From: Thiomargarita sp. | GTDB taxonomy: Bacteria > Pseudomonadota > Gammaproteobacteria > Beggiatoales > Beggiatoaceae | DNA: 43,682 bases | Assembly: GCA_020720115.1 (NCBI GenBank) | Contig: DYPD01000019.1 | Coordinates: forward strand, 1-43,682 | Direction: 5' to 3' | In this document: in pieces, positions 18,557-27,128 of the stretch | How the letters are laid out: each line of letters starts with the position of its first letter | How positions within the stretch are numbered: the stretch's first letter is position 1 | Position numbers and translations under genes: made by a program | Notes under the pieces: model-generated | What the model was told of the DNA's origin: nothing | Seen by the model: the letters and a program-made list of their open reading frames with translations, nothing else | Databases searched by the model: none

Positions 18557-18638
18557 GGGAAAGACTCGCGGGTAAAGTGCCTTAAAAAAACAATATTATA
18601 GCGGAATTTCATTGTTTACACACGGAGGCAATGCCTTA

Positions 18639-18662
18639 ATCGAGTTTAAAATCGAGTTTAAA
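18639..18662. repeat. Tandem 12-base duplication
   Basis: ATCGAGTTTAAA occurs twice head to tail in the 146-base spacer between the GT2 gene and the helix-turn-helix gene. It may be a small operator or a replication slip. No terminator is obvious in this spacer. Confidence 0.6.
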
Positions 18663-18702
18663 TGCGCATTTCTACCCTATAACCCAGGTATTGTTTAAAG
18701 CA

Positions 18703-19671
18703 TTAGTGAGGGAGAGGCGGCGGTTGGGATTTTAATTTGCTGCGCCGAAAGTCGGTGAAATAATGCGGGCGGTGTTTGACTTCGTGATAAATATGTGCGA
18801 CGTATAACCCTAACATGCCTAAGCCTAACATCAAAAAGCCGCCGATTAATAGGAGCAAGAGGATGACGGTGGTAAAGCCGCTGACGGCGGTGCCGGTAAA
18901 TTTGTCGTAGAGTGCGATGCCGCCGATTAGGCTGCTGAGTCCGATAAAGGCGACGCCTAGCACAGTCATAATGTGCAAGGGCGCGGTTGAAAAGCTGGTG
19001 ATGGCATTGATGGAGAGCTTGGCTAATTGCCACACAGACCAACTGGATTGCCCGTATTGGCGTGGCGGTACGGCAAAGGGAATTTGGGCGCTGGAGAACC
19101 CCATCCAGCCGATCAGTCCGCGAAAAAACCGTGCGCGTTCAGGCATAGCAACATAGGCTTCCGCCACCTTTCTATCTAAGAGCTTGAAATCTGAATGGTT
19201 TTTTAGGTCAATGCGGGATAGGTAGTAAAATAGGGCGTAAAAACTGTTGGCAAATAAGTTAGACAGGGTGTTGTTGCCGCGGTGCTGTTTGTAGGCTTCA
19301 ACGACTTCTACCTGTGCTTCCCACAGCGCCAGCATTTGCGGCAGAAGCTGCGGCGGGTGTTGTAAGTCGCTGTCCATTAAGATCACGGCGTTGCAGTCTG
19401 GCAATCGCACTGCTTCTTGTAAACCTGCCAACAGGGCGGCTTCTTTGCCAAAATTGCGCGTCAGGCAGAGTAATTCCAGGCTATCATGCTGGGCGCATAA
19501 GGCGCTGATGGTTTCTGCTGTGTGGTCTTGTGAACCATCATCTACCAGTAGAACGCGCCAGCGGTAATTGGCTAAAGCATCAAGCTGTTGCAGCACTATG
19601 CCAAGATGATGTGCAATGCCTTGCGCTTCGTTAAAAGTGGGAATCACGAGGGTAATGGATTTTTGCAGCAT
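18703..19671 (-). CDS. Glycosyltransferase family 2 with two C-terminal membrane helices (GtrB/DPM-like)
   Basis: The N-terminal domain is a GT-A fold: IPTFNEAQGI, LLVDDGSQDHT and the DxD-type MDSDLQHPP, then GQSSWSVWQL before the membrane region. Two hydrophobic helices (about 228-255 and 262-295) anchor the C-terminus. This is the arrangement of undecaprenyl- or dolichyl-phosphate sugar transferases (GtrB, ArnC, DPM1-like), which load a sugar on a lipid carrier at the inner membrane. The 322-residue length is normal. The usual partners, a flippase and a large GT-C transferase, are not adjacent. It diverges from the PilZ gene; the 125-base spacer should hold both promoters. Confidence 0.92.
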   Translation of the reverse strand: MLQKSITLVIPTFNEAQGIAHHLGIVLQQLDALANYRWRVLLVDDGSQDHTAETISALCAQHDSLELLCLTRNFGKEAALLAGLQEAVRLPDCNAVILMDSDLQHPPQLLPQMLALWEAQVEVVEAYKQHRGNNTLSNLFANSFYALFYYLSRIDLKNHSDFKLLDRKVAEAYVAMPERARFFRGLIGWMGFSSAQIPFAVPPRQYGQSSWSVWQLAKLSINAITSFSTAPLHIMTVLGVAFIGLSSLIGGIALYDKFTGTAVSGFTTVILLLLLIGGFLMLGLGMLGLYVAHIYHEVKHRPHYFTDFRRSKLKSQPPPLPH

Positions 19672-19796
19672 GGGGCTTACAATAACCTGCTGTTGAATGG
19701 GTTGAGAATATCCCTCAAGCGCCTAAAAAATCGCCGGAAAAGCGAGCGTGACCCTGTTAAAACAGTAGCGTATTGGATAAACGACTAGGATTATTT

Positions 19797-20192
19797 ATGC
19801 AGTCAGAAAATATGCGCGATGCAAAACGTCAGTATTTGTTTAACTATCCAAAAATAACCCAAGCGGAAAACGGACTTTGGTTAGGCTATGTAGGGGATTT
19901 ATCTACTCAAGGTATGCTGTTGATCTCGCAGCACATGTTAGCTGTGGAGAGCACACACCAGGTAGTGCTGCATGTGCCTAAAAATCTACAACTGGCACAG
20001 GCTACGCTAAAATTGCAGTTTCAGGTGCGCTGGGTTAAACCCCATGTAGCGCACGGACAATGGTGCATGGGTTGCGAGTTTAGCGAGATAAGTGCAGAAC
20101 AACAAGCGATGCTGTGGCAAATTGCCACAGAAACGGGTTTTGAAGAAAATTTTGGAATGCAGCGGATAGCGGATAACTTAAGTACCTCATAG
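19797..20192 (+). CDS. PilZ-domain protein (probable c-di-GMP receptor)
   Basis: The 131-residue product starts at ATG 19797, with AGGA 7 bases upstream. It shows both PilZ ligand motifs: RxxxR (Arg7-Asp-Ala-Lys-Arg11) and a D/N-x-S-x-x-G motif (DLSTQG) before a beta-barrel segment. These residues normally clamp intercalated c-di-GMP. There is no other domain, so it is likely a single-domain adaptor acting by protein-protein contact. It is the first gene of a run that continues into CheW, CheR, CheW and CheA on the same strand (26-base gap), suggesting that it couples c-di-GMP to this chemosensory array or its output. Confidence 0.85.
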   Translation: MQSENMRDAKRQYLFNYPKITQAENGLWLGYVGDLSTQGMLLISQHMLAVESTHQVVLHVPKNLQLAQATLKLQFQVRWVKPHVAHGQWCMGCEFSEISAEQQAMLWQIATETGFEENFGMQRIADNLSTS

Positions 20193-20218
20193 CGCGGGCT
20201 TAAACAGGAGATTAAAGC

Positions 20219-20698
20219 ATGTTAGTGCTGGTTTTTTATTTGGGCGAGGTGATGTACGTCATCAAGCATCACCATATCCGAGAAATTTCTCCAATGGTGA
20301 AACTCAAGCAAATTCCTCAAGCACCTGGCTATTTTGCGGGTTTTTTTAATTACCGTGACACGCTCGTGCCGGTGGTGGATTTGCGCCAATTGTTGCACGG
20401 TGATCCCTGTCATCGGCGGCTCAGTACGCGCATCATTTTAGTAGATTACCAATTACCCAATCAGACTCAGCAAACGCTGGGATTGATCGCCGAGCGGGTG
20501 ACAGAAACCTTGCGCCGCACTCCAGAGGACTTTGTTACCAGCCCGCTGTTGCTCCATGAAACCCGTTATCTGGATGAGGTGATTATGGAAAATAATCAGG
20601 TTATTCAATGTATTAATCTTGAATGCCTGGCACACCATCTGCACTGGATGCGCCTTCCTCAGCCTGAAAAAGACGCTCGTGCCAGTTACGCCCGTTGA
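20219..20698 (+). CDS. CheW-like coupling protein (WspB-like position)
   Basis: This 159-residue protein spans a single CheW domain: an N-terminal VFYLGEVMYVIKHHHIREI, a central GFFNYRDTLVPVVDLRQLL (the conserved CheW strand usually reading G-x-x-N-x-R-G-x-x-x-P-V-V-D-L) and IILVDYQ before the final strands. CheW proteins bridge chemoreceptors and the CheA kinase at the inner membrane. A strong CAGGAG is 8 bases before the ATG. The end overlaps the likely CheR start by 20 bases, so the two are translated together. By order (CheW, CheR-TPR, CheW, CheA-REC) it matches WspB of Wsp-type systems. Confidence 0.88.
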   Translation: MLVLVFYLGEVMYVIKHHHIREISPMVKLKQIPQAPGYFAGFFNYRDTLVPVVDLRQLLHGDPCHRRLSTRIILVDYQLPNQTQQTLGLIAERVTETLRRTPEDFVTSPLLLHETRYLDEVIMENNQVIQCINLECLAHHLHWMRLPQPEKDARASYAR

Positions 20699-21962
20699 AA
20701 CCTTTTTGCAACAAGCCATAGGACTCGACAGCGCCAGTATCGGCGTAGAAGCTTTGCAACATCTACAGAATGCGCGGCTGCACAGCACAGGCTTAGATGC
20801 CAGCGACTATGCGGGTTTTCTGCATAAATCGCCCGAAGAGCAGGCGCAACTGATTGAATCTGTTGTAGTCACAGAAACCTGGTTTTTCCGCAATCACTTA
20901 AGCTTCGATTTTATTGCCGAGTGGTTGCAACAGCCATCCCGCCGCAGCCAAAACCTACGTTTACTTAGCCTGCCTTGCGCTACAGGTGAAGAAGCCTATT
21001 CCTTGGTGATGACGCTCTTAAACCAGGGTTTTAGCCCAGCACAATTGTCTTTGGATGCTGTAGATATCAGCGTTCAAGCCTTGCGCGTTGCACAACAAGG
21101 CAGCTATCGCAGTAGTGCCTTTCGCGGCGAACCGGGGCGACAAGCGCAGCAAAACTTTTTTCACCTGGTGGAGCAGCGCACCGCGCTCAACACTGAAGTG
21201 CTGTATCAGGTCAAGCCCGCTGTGCAAGCCTGCATTCACTGGCAGCAGGGGAATATTTTGGATGCGCATTTATTTCCGCACAGTGCCTTATTTGATGTGA
21301 TTTTTTGTCGCAATCTATTGATTTATTTAACTAAAAAAGCCAGCGCCCAAGCCATTAACAACCTCATGCGCTGGCTTAAGCCCACCGGTTTATTGTGCGT
21401 CGGTCACGCAGAACGCAGCCTAGTGTCTCAAGCCGGTTTTGTGCAGGTCACGCGACCAGGCATATTTGTCTGTCAGCATCCACATGCCGCTGGCAATGAA
21501 GCGGCTGTGCGTACGGCCAGTAAAGTACCAAAACTCGCCGTCCGCAGTCCGTTGCGTCCATCGCCCAATTTAACCGCCTTTCAGCCCAATCCGGCGGCGA
21601 CCGCTGCTGTTATGCCGTCAGAGGTTGAAGCCTCCTTGTCGGCAATGCAGCATTTGGAACAAGCGCAAAAACTGGCAGATCAGGGGGCGCTACATGTGGC
21701 TTTGCAGCACTGTCAAGCTTTTTTGCAGCAACAGCCAGAAATTGCTGAAGGGCATTTTCTCTGCGCTTTGATTTATCAAGCGCGGCATGATGAACCACAG
21801 GCGGAGCGTTATTTTCAACAAACCCTGTATTTGCAGCCTAACCATGAGGAGGCGTTGCGCCATCTCATGATGCTGTTGCAACGTCAGGGGCGCACCGCGC
21901 AAGCGACTTCACTGCAACAACGCTTGCAACGCTTACGCAGCCTTGCGCGGCAATCACCTTAA
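20679..21962 (+). CDS. cheR: CheR-type methyltransferase with C-terminal TPRs (WspC-like)
   Basis: CheR methylates receptor glutamates using S-adenosylmethionine. The likely start is GTG 20679 (about 427 residues), since the region before it overlaps the CheW gene and lacks conserved residues; the start is uncertain. The catalytic domain shows ETWFFRNHLSFDFI, the SAM loop LSLPCATGEEAYSLVM, DAVDISVQAL and IFCRNLLIYL. A low-complexity linker leads to at least two TPRs (about 330-420), as in WspC and other CheR-TPR proteins of alternative-function systems. No chemoreceptor is encoded in the window, so its substrate is elsewhere. The next CheW gene starts 15 bases downstream. Confidence 0.92.
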   Translation: MPVTPVETFLQQAIGLDSASIGVEALQHLQNARLHSTGLDASDYAGFLHKSPEEQAQLIESVVVTETWFFRNHLSFDFIAEWLQQPSRRSQNLRLLSLPCATGEEAYSLVMTLLNQGFSPAQLSLDAVDISVQALRVAQQGSYRSSAFRGEPGRQAQQNFFHLVEQRTALNTEVLYQVKPAVQACIHWQQGNILDAHLFPHSALFDVIFCRNLLIYLTKKASAQAINNLMRWLKPTGLLCVGHAERSLVSQAGFVQVTRPGIFVCQHPHAAGNEAAVRTASKVPKLAVRSPLRPSPNLTAFQPNPAATAAVMPSEVEASLSAMQHLEQAQKLADQGALHVALQHCQAFLQQQPEIAEGHFLCALIYQARHDEPQAERYFQQTLYLQPNHEEALRHLMMLLQRQGRTAQATSLQQRLQRLRSLARQSP

Positions 21963-21977
21963 CCCCCAGAGTTTTTT

Positions 21978-22661
21978 ATGACAACTACTCTCCCTACTGA
22001 AGCCGTCGAAAATTGCTGGAAAACTATTGGCGTTTGGCGTAGCAGCGGGGCTGTAGTGCCCTGCGAGAAACTTGCAGAAGTCATTCATTGCCGTAATTGT
22101 GAGGTGTTTACCCGGGTTGGACGCTCTCTTTTAGAGCGCGACTTGCCCGAAGAATACATGGAAGAATGGACGAGCATTCTTGCCTGTAAAAAATCCGATG
22201 AGTTAATAGGCACGCTCTCTATGCTGTTGTTTCGTATTGAAAAAGAATGGTTAGCACTGCCTTCGTTGCTGTTTGCCGAAGTGGTTGAACCGGCAAAAAT
22301 CCACAGTTTGCCGCACCGCCCGAATCCGGTTTTACAAGGACTGGTCAATGTGCATGGCGAAGTGCAGTTGTGCGTTTCGCTTCGCGCTTTGTTGGGCATT
22401 GAAAACTCGCAAACGGACACTAACCCATTGAATCATCGGCGTATGTTGGTGATGGGAAAAGCCAATGAGCGTTGGGTTTTTAGCGTGGACGAAATTCACG
22501 GCATTCATCGTTTGCATCCAAGCCGCATTCAGCCGCCGCCCATTTCTGCACAAAAAACCGGTGCGGGTTTCAGTCGTGGTATTTTTACTTGGGAAAAGCG
22601 ACAGGTGGCGGTGCTGGATGATGAACTCGTGTTGCGTCAACTCAGTAGGAGCGTACAGTGA
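21978..22661 (+). CDS. CheW-domain protein with N-terminal extension (WspD-like)
   Basis: The 227-residue product has a roughly 75-residue N-terminal extension with a Cys-x-x-Cys-type pair (VIHCRNCEVFTRVGRSLL), then a CheW domain starting at LLFRIEKEWLALPSLLFAEV and including GLVNVHGEVQLCVSLRALLG. WspD proteins have the same plan, with a short extension before the CheW domain. It probably acts as a second coupling protein in the array. The CheA gene begins with a GTG overlapping the last four bases (GTGA), so translation is coupled. Confidence 0.88.
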   Translation: MTTTLPTEAVENCWKTIGVWRSSGAVVPCEKLAEVIHCRNCEVFTRVGRSLLERDLPEEYMEEWTSILACKKSDELIGTLSMLLFRIEKEWLALPSLLFAEVVEPAKIHSLPHRPNPVLQGLVNVHGEVQLCVSLRALLGIENSQTDTNPLNHRRMLVMGKANERWVFSVDEIHGIHRLHPSRIQPPPISAQKTGAGFSRGIFTWEKRQVAVLDDELVLRQLSRSVQ

Positions 22662-25516
22662 ATCAAGCAGCGTCACCAAGCACCTCCATGCTCGCTCCCG
22701 CCATGTTGGAATTGTTTTGCCAGGATGTGCGTCATCACGCCACGCAAATCGGTGATAGCCTGCATTTGCCCAACGCGCCGCAGGTGTGGGAAACCGCTCG
22801 CCAAAGCGCACACGCCATTTGGGGGAGTGCACGCTTGCTAGAATTGGCAGAGGTTGCCGAGCTGCTGCGCGTGATACGGGATAATTTTCATATCTCCAAG
22901 GGCTTAGAGGAAATGCGTAAAGACCAACTGCACCAGGCTATTGAATGGTTGCTGGAATTAGCAGAAGTCCCCGCAAGCGAATTTGAACACTGGTTGTCAC
23001 AACAAAAATCTAAGCTCCAGGCACTCTTTACGGCGCTGAACGCGCCCAAATCGCCCGCAACAGCAGCGCAAATTCCCACCGTCCAACCACCCAAAGCGCC
23101 TGCTACCCCAGCCATTGCGCTTCCCTCTCCCGCTGCCAGTAACATCGCGCCTGTGGATTTAACCCAAATTGACACTGGCTTGTTGGATTTGTTTTTAACC
23201 GAAGTGGATACCCATGTTGAAACCTTAAACGAAGGGCTGCTGATTCTGGAAAATCGCCCGCAAGCCAAAGAGCAACTCGAAGCCCTGATGCGCAGTGCGC
23301 ACTCCATCAAAGGCGGGGCGCGGGTGGTGGGGCTGCATAGCCTGGTGGGATTGGCGCACCATATGGAAGATTGCTTCGTGGCGGCGCAAAAAAACCAGTT
23401 GCATCTGGATTCGGCAAAAATTGACCTTTTGTTGCAAGGCTGTGATTTGCTCAATCGCAGCGCAGAAGCAGCGCGAGCGCAGGACGGTTTGGCGCTGGCG
23501 CTGCTGCAAGCGCAAATGAACGTGCTGGAACAGCAGTTACAATCGCTCGCTACCAGCCGCGCCGCCGCCGTTGTAGAACAGCCGCGTGTTCCACAACCTG
23601 AGGCGCCCGCGCCTACTACCGCTGCCGCGCTGCCAGTCAAAACCACGCCGCCCCCGCCGCCTGAGGACGTGATTTACACCCGTCCACGCCCAGAGCCGCC
23701 CGCACACGAAACGCCAAAAAACACACAGGTTATTGAATTAGCTGCATTAAATTCACAAACGCCAGTCTCAGACAAAGATCGCATCGTGCGCGTCAGTGCG
23801 GGCAAAATCGAGCGTCTGATGGGATTAACTGGCGAAGTCACGGTCAGCGCCCGCTGGTTGCCGCCTTTTTCCAGTTCGTTACTCAAACTCAAGCGGGCAC
23901 ATATGGAAATTTCGAGCTTGCTGGAACGCCTGCAAGACAAACTGAAACAAAGCGAAGCAGATACGCTGCTGATTAAAGAACTGCTGAAAATCCGCGAAAA
24001 GAACAAAAATGCCGCTAATTATTTAGCAGATCGCTTAACTCAGCTCGAAGTCTTCACCAGCACCCTTTCTACGCACTCCGACCGCTTGTATCGGGAAATG
24101 ATCGGCGTGCGAATGCGCCCCTTTGCCGACGGCGTGAAAGGGCTGCCGCGTTTGGTGCGGGATTTAGCGCGACAGCTCAACAAAAAAGTACAGTTTGAAA
24201 TACTCGGCAAAAATACCGAAGTGGATCAAGACATTCTGGAAAAACTTGACGCACCGCTGAACCATTTGCTGCGCAATGCGCTAGATCACGGCATAGAAAC
24301 GCCCGCCGAGCGCCTGGCGGCGGGTAAACCCGAAACCGGACAATTGCGCCTGGAAGCTGTGCATCGCTCTGGGATGCTGATGATTTCCCTCTGCGACGAC
24401 GGACGCGGCATTGACCTGGCACAGTTACGCGACAAGGTACGTCGTAAAGGCTTGGTTAGCGAAGAATTAATCGAGCAATTGAGCGAAGCGGAATTGTTGG
24501 AATTTCTGTTTTTGCCCGGTTTTTCCACCAGCACCCAGGTGACAGAAATTTCTGGGCGCGGCGTGGGGCTGGATGTGGTACACAGCATGGTTCACGAAGT
24601 CGGCGGCTTGGTACGCGCCGAATCTCAGCTTAATAAAGGCTTGAGTTTTCACCTGGAATTACCCCTCACGCTATCGGTCATCCGCACTTTTTTGGTGGAC
24701 ATCGCCGGCGAACCCTATGCGTTTCCTTTGGCGCGTTTAGATCGCTGTTTACTCTTGTCACCTAATGACATCCAAGTCATTGAAGAACGTCAATATTTTC
24801 GCTTTAGCGGAAACAATATCGCGCTGGTCAACATTCACGATGTGCTGGAACTCGATTCCTCCCCGCCAGTCAAAGAAGACATCAGCCTGGTGGTGGTCAG
24901 TGATCGCTTCAACGCCTACGGGTTGGTGGTGGATAAATTCCTCGGCGAATATGATCTGGTAGTGCGTCCGCTGGATGCGCGGCTGGGTAAAGTACCGGAC
25001 ATCAACGCAGTGGCGGTGATGCTTGACGGCTCTCCGGTGCTGATTTTCGACGTGGAAGACCTGGTGCATTCAATTGATAAATTGCTTGGTAGTCGGCGCT
25101 TGCGCAAAATTACCCGCCCGCAAGATGCCCAAAAACCGCTGCGCAAGCGTATTTTAGTGGCGGATGATTCCATTACCATCCGCGAAATGGAACGCAAACT
25201 CCTCGAACACCAAGGCTATCAAGTCGAGGTTGCGGTAGATGGCGTGGATGCTTGGAACGCTCTGCGCGGCGGCGACTACGACCTGCTGGTTTCCGATATT
25301 GACATGCCGCGCATGGATGGCATTAGCCTCATTGCGCGTCTGCGCGAACACGAGACGTTCAAACACTTGCCCGTCGTGGTCGTGTCCTATAAAGACAGTG
25401 AAGAACATCGTTTGCAAGGCATGAACGCTGGCGCAAACTATTATTTAACTAAAAGCAGCTTTGAAGACGACTCCTTTGTGCAAGCGGTGATTGATCTCAT
25501 CGGACAGGCTTGCTAA
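22658..25516 (+). CDS. cheA: Hybrid CheA histidine kinase with REC domain (WspE-like)
   Basis: The 952-residue kinase starts with a GTG inside the previous gene. It has an Hpt-like helical domain with His52 in AHAIWGSAR, lacking the usual lysine, then a proper Hpt domain with His215 in SAHSIKGGAR. A Pro/Ala linker leads to the dimerisation helices (about 395-470), the ATPase domain (LNHLLRNALDHG; DDGRGID; GRGVGLDVV), a CheW-like domain and a C-terminal receiver with phospho-acceptor near Asp880 (SDIDMPRMDG). It phosphorylates its own REC and, in Wsp systems, the GGDEF regulator WspR; neither WspR nor the methylesterase WspF is encoded nearby. The terminal REC probably serves as output switch or phosphate sink. 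Confidence 0.92.
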   Translation: MNQAASPSTSMLAPAMLELFCQDVRHHATQIGDSLHLPNAPQVWETARQSAHAIWGSARLLELAEVAELLRVIRDNFHISKGLEEMRKDQLHQAIEWLLELAEVPASEFEHWLSQQKSKLQALFTALNAPKSPATAAQIPTVQPPKAPATPAIALPSPAASNIAPVDLTQIDTGLLDLFLTEVDTHVETLNEGLLILENRPQAKEQLEALMRSAHSIKGGARVVGLHSLVGLAHHMEDCFVAAQKNQLHLDSAKIDLLLQGCDLLNRSAEAARAQDGLALALLQAQMNVLEQQLQSLATSRAAAVVEQPRVPQPEAPAPTTAAALPVKTTPPPPPEDVIYTRPRPEPPAHETPKNTQVIELAALNSQTPVSDKDRIVRVSAGKIERLMGLTGEVTVSARWLPPFSSSLLKLKRAHMEISSLLERLQDKLKQSEADTLLIKELLKIREKNKNAANYLADRLTQLEVFTSTLSTHSDRLYREMIGVRMRPFADGVKGLPRLVRDLARQLNKKVQFEILGKNTEVDQDILEKLDAPLNHLLRNALDHGIETPAERLAAGKPETGQLRLEAVHRSGMLMISLCDDGRGIDLAQLRDKVRRKGLVSEELIEQLSEAELLEFLFLPGFSTSTQVTEISGRGVGLDVVHSMVHEVGGLVRAESQLNKGLSFHLELPLTLSVIRTFLVDIAGEPYAFPLARLDRCLLLSPNDIQVIEERQYFRFSGNNIALVNIHDVLELDSSPPVKEDISLVVVSDRFNAYGLVVDKFLGEYDLVVRPLDARLGKVPDINAVAVMLDGSPVLIFDVEDLVHSIDKLLGSRRLRKITRPQDAQKPLRKRILVADDSITIREMERKLLEHQGYQVEVAVDGVDAWNALRGGDYDLLVSDIDMPRMDGISLIARLREHETFKHLPVVVVSYKDSEEHRLQGMNAGANYYLTKSSFEDDSFVQAVIDLIGQAC

Positions 25517-25674
25517 AAAAACACAGCTGCATTTGCAGTGACAAAGGTTTAAGGCTTCCGTTAAGCTTGTCGCTTTTTGTCGTAAACAAGAAAAACCTCA
25601 CGCAAAAACCAGCGCGACAAAATCACCCGGTTTCTGCATCGTGCCACCATAATTACTCGCAGGGGGATACCCAT

Positions 25675-27075
25675 ATGGGATTGTTTGACAAGATTAAAGA
25701 TTTCATTGATCAGCGGCGCGGTTATGAACAAGACGCCGACTATGAAGACGAAGAAGACGGCGGAGAAAGCCAAGAAGTCGGGGGCGTCACGCCCGAAGAT
25801 GTGGATGATCCACCGCGCTATGTTTTCCTGAAAGCCTTGCACGCCGCAAGCTTAGGTGATGTAGCCACCATCCGCGATTACCTCAACTTTAATCCCGCTT
25901 ATGCACAGTGCCACGACTGGGATGACAATACCTTGTTGCACCGTGCGGCTGAATATGCACAAGCAGAAATCGTTGAACTCTTGTTGCAGCATCAGGCTGA
26001 TCCGAATCGTCTGTATAAAGATCATCCGCCGCTCCATTGCAGTATCGGCACTACGCCCGCTTGGGTAAAAACCAAAAAGCCCAGCATGAGCTACGCACAA
26101 CATCAGCAAGCACGTTTGAATACCATGGCTGCTTTATTGAAACAGGGCGCGAATCTCAATGCTGTCAATGATAAAGGCGAAAATCCGCTGCATTTTGCCG
26201 TGCGCCTTGGACATGGCGAATTAGCCGCCTTTATGCTCAAGCAAGGTGCAGATGTGAATGCTCGCACTCAAGTAGAAGGGGCGCCGGATTCGCCTTTTAA
26301 TGGGCGCACCCCTTTGTTACAAGTAGCACGGTATACAAAAAATAAAAAACTCATGCAGTTTCTTTTAGAACAGGGGGCAGACCCCAATGCGCAAGATCAA
26401 ACCCCTGGTTATACGACTTTGCACTATCTGGCTGCCTCACCTTTGCAAGAAGACATAGAAAAAGAAAAAGCCTTAGCAGAACTCGCGGTGTTATTACTAA
26501 AATACAAAGCCAATCCCAATCTCAAAGCCACGCACAAACAAAATCAAAGCCCGCTGCACTTAGCCGCCGCCAACAATCACGCGCTCTTGACCGAGGCATT
26601 GTTAAAAGGCGGAGCGGATGTTAATCAACAAGCCGACAAAGGCATGACCGCCATTGGTATTGCTGCCAAACAAGGGGCGCTGGAAATGGTTGAGTGCTTG
26701 CTGAAATATGGCGTGGATATGCAGTCTACACGCGCTTTGTTTTTTGCCGCCATGTGCAAAAAAACCACTGCTATCATGGAGTTACTTATCAGCAAAGGGG
26801 CTGACATCAATCAGCCAGACGAGCATCAACTGACGCCGATCTTTTCGGCTATTGCGGCTAATTCCTACGAAAATGTGAAATTTCTAATGGATAAAGGCAT
26901 AGATACGCGCTTACATCCGCCAGGGCGCACTGTGTTGCAACATGCGTTTGCCAATTGGGGCGCTATTGAAGCCATTCCAGAAGAAAAACGCGATCAGGTT
27001 ATGGCAGAAAACGCGAAGAACATCATTGAAGCGCTGGGTGGGTTTGATTCGTTAAAGAAGAAAACCCGTCTGTAA
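25675..27075 (+). CDS. Ankyrin-repeat protein
   Basis: The true start is ATG 25675, with a strong AGGGGG 9 bases upstream (about 466 residues); the frame is open further upstream but unconserved there. After a charged N-terminus (MGLFDKIKDFIDQRRGYEQD then an acidic stretch), about eight ankyrin repeats run to the C-terminus, marked by TLLHRAAEY, NPLHFAVRLGH, SPLHLAAANNH and GADVN/GADPN turns. Ankyrin repeats bind partner proteins; the partner is not visible. There is no signal peptide or membrane segment, so it is probably cytoplasmic. It sits between the chemosensory operon and the GspE-type ATPase on the same strand (53 bases before the latter), which may point to a shared function. Confidence 0.88.
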   Translation: MGLFDKIKDFIDQRRGYEQDADYEDEEDGGESQEVGGVTPEDVDDPPRYVFLKALHAASLGDVATIRDYLNFNPAYAQCHDWDDNTLLHRAAEYAQAEIVELLLQHQADPNRLYKDHPPLHCSIGTTPAWVKTKKPSMSYAQHQQARLNTMAALLKQGANLNAVNDKGENPLHFAVRLGHGELAAFMLKQGADVNARTQVEGAPDSPFNGRTPLLQVARYTKNKKLMQFLLEQGADPNAQDQTPGYTTLHYLAASPLQEDIEKEKALAELAVLLLKYKANPNLKATHKQNQSPLHLAAANNHALLTEALLKGGADVNQQADKGMTAIGIAAKQGALEMVECLLKYGVDMQSTRALFFAAMCKKTTAIMELLISKGADINQPDEHQLTPIFSAIAANSYENVKFLMDKGIDTRLHPPGRTVLQHAFANWGAIEAIPEEKRDQVMAENAKNIIEALGGFDSLKKKTRL

Positions 27076-27128
27076 GTTTTTTATTCTATGAATGACGTAC
27101 TGAACACACGCCTACGGCAGTCAAACAC

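Noticed and set aside
25510-25674. N-terminal extension of the ankyrin protein from 25510
   Set aside because: It overlaps the CheA stop, is unconserved in character, and a strong ribosome site precedes the ATG at 25675.
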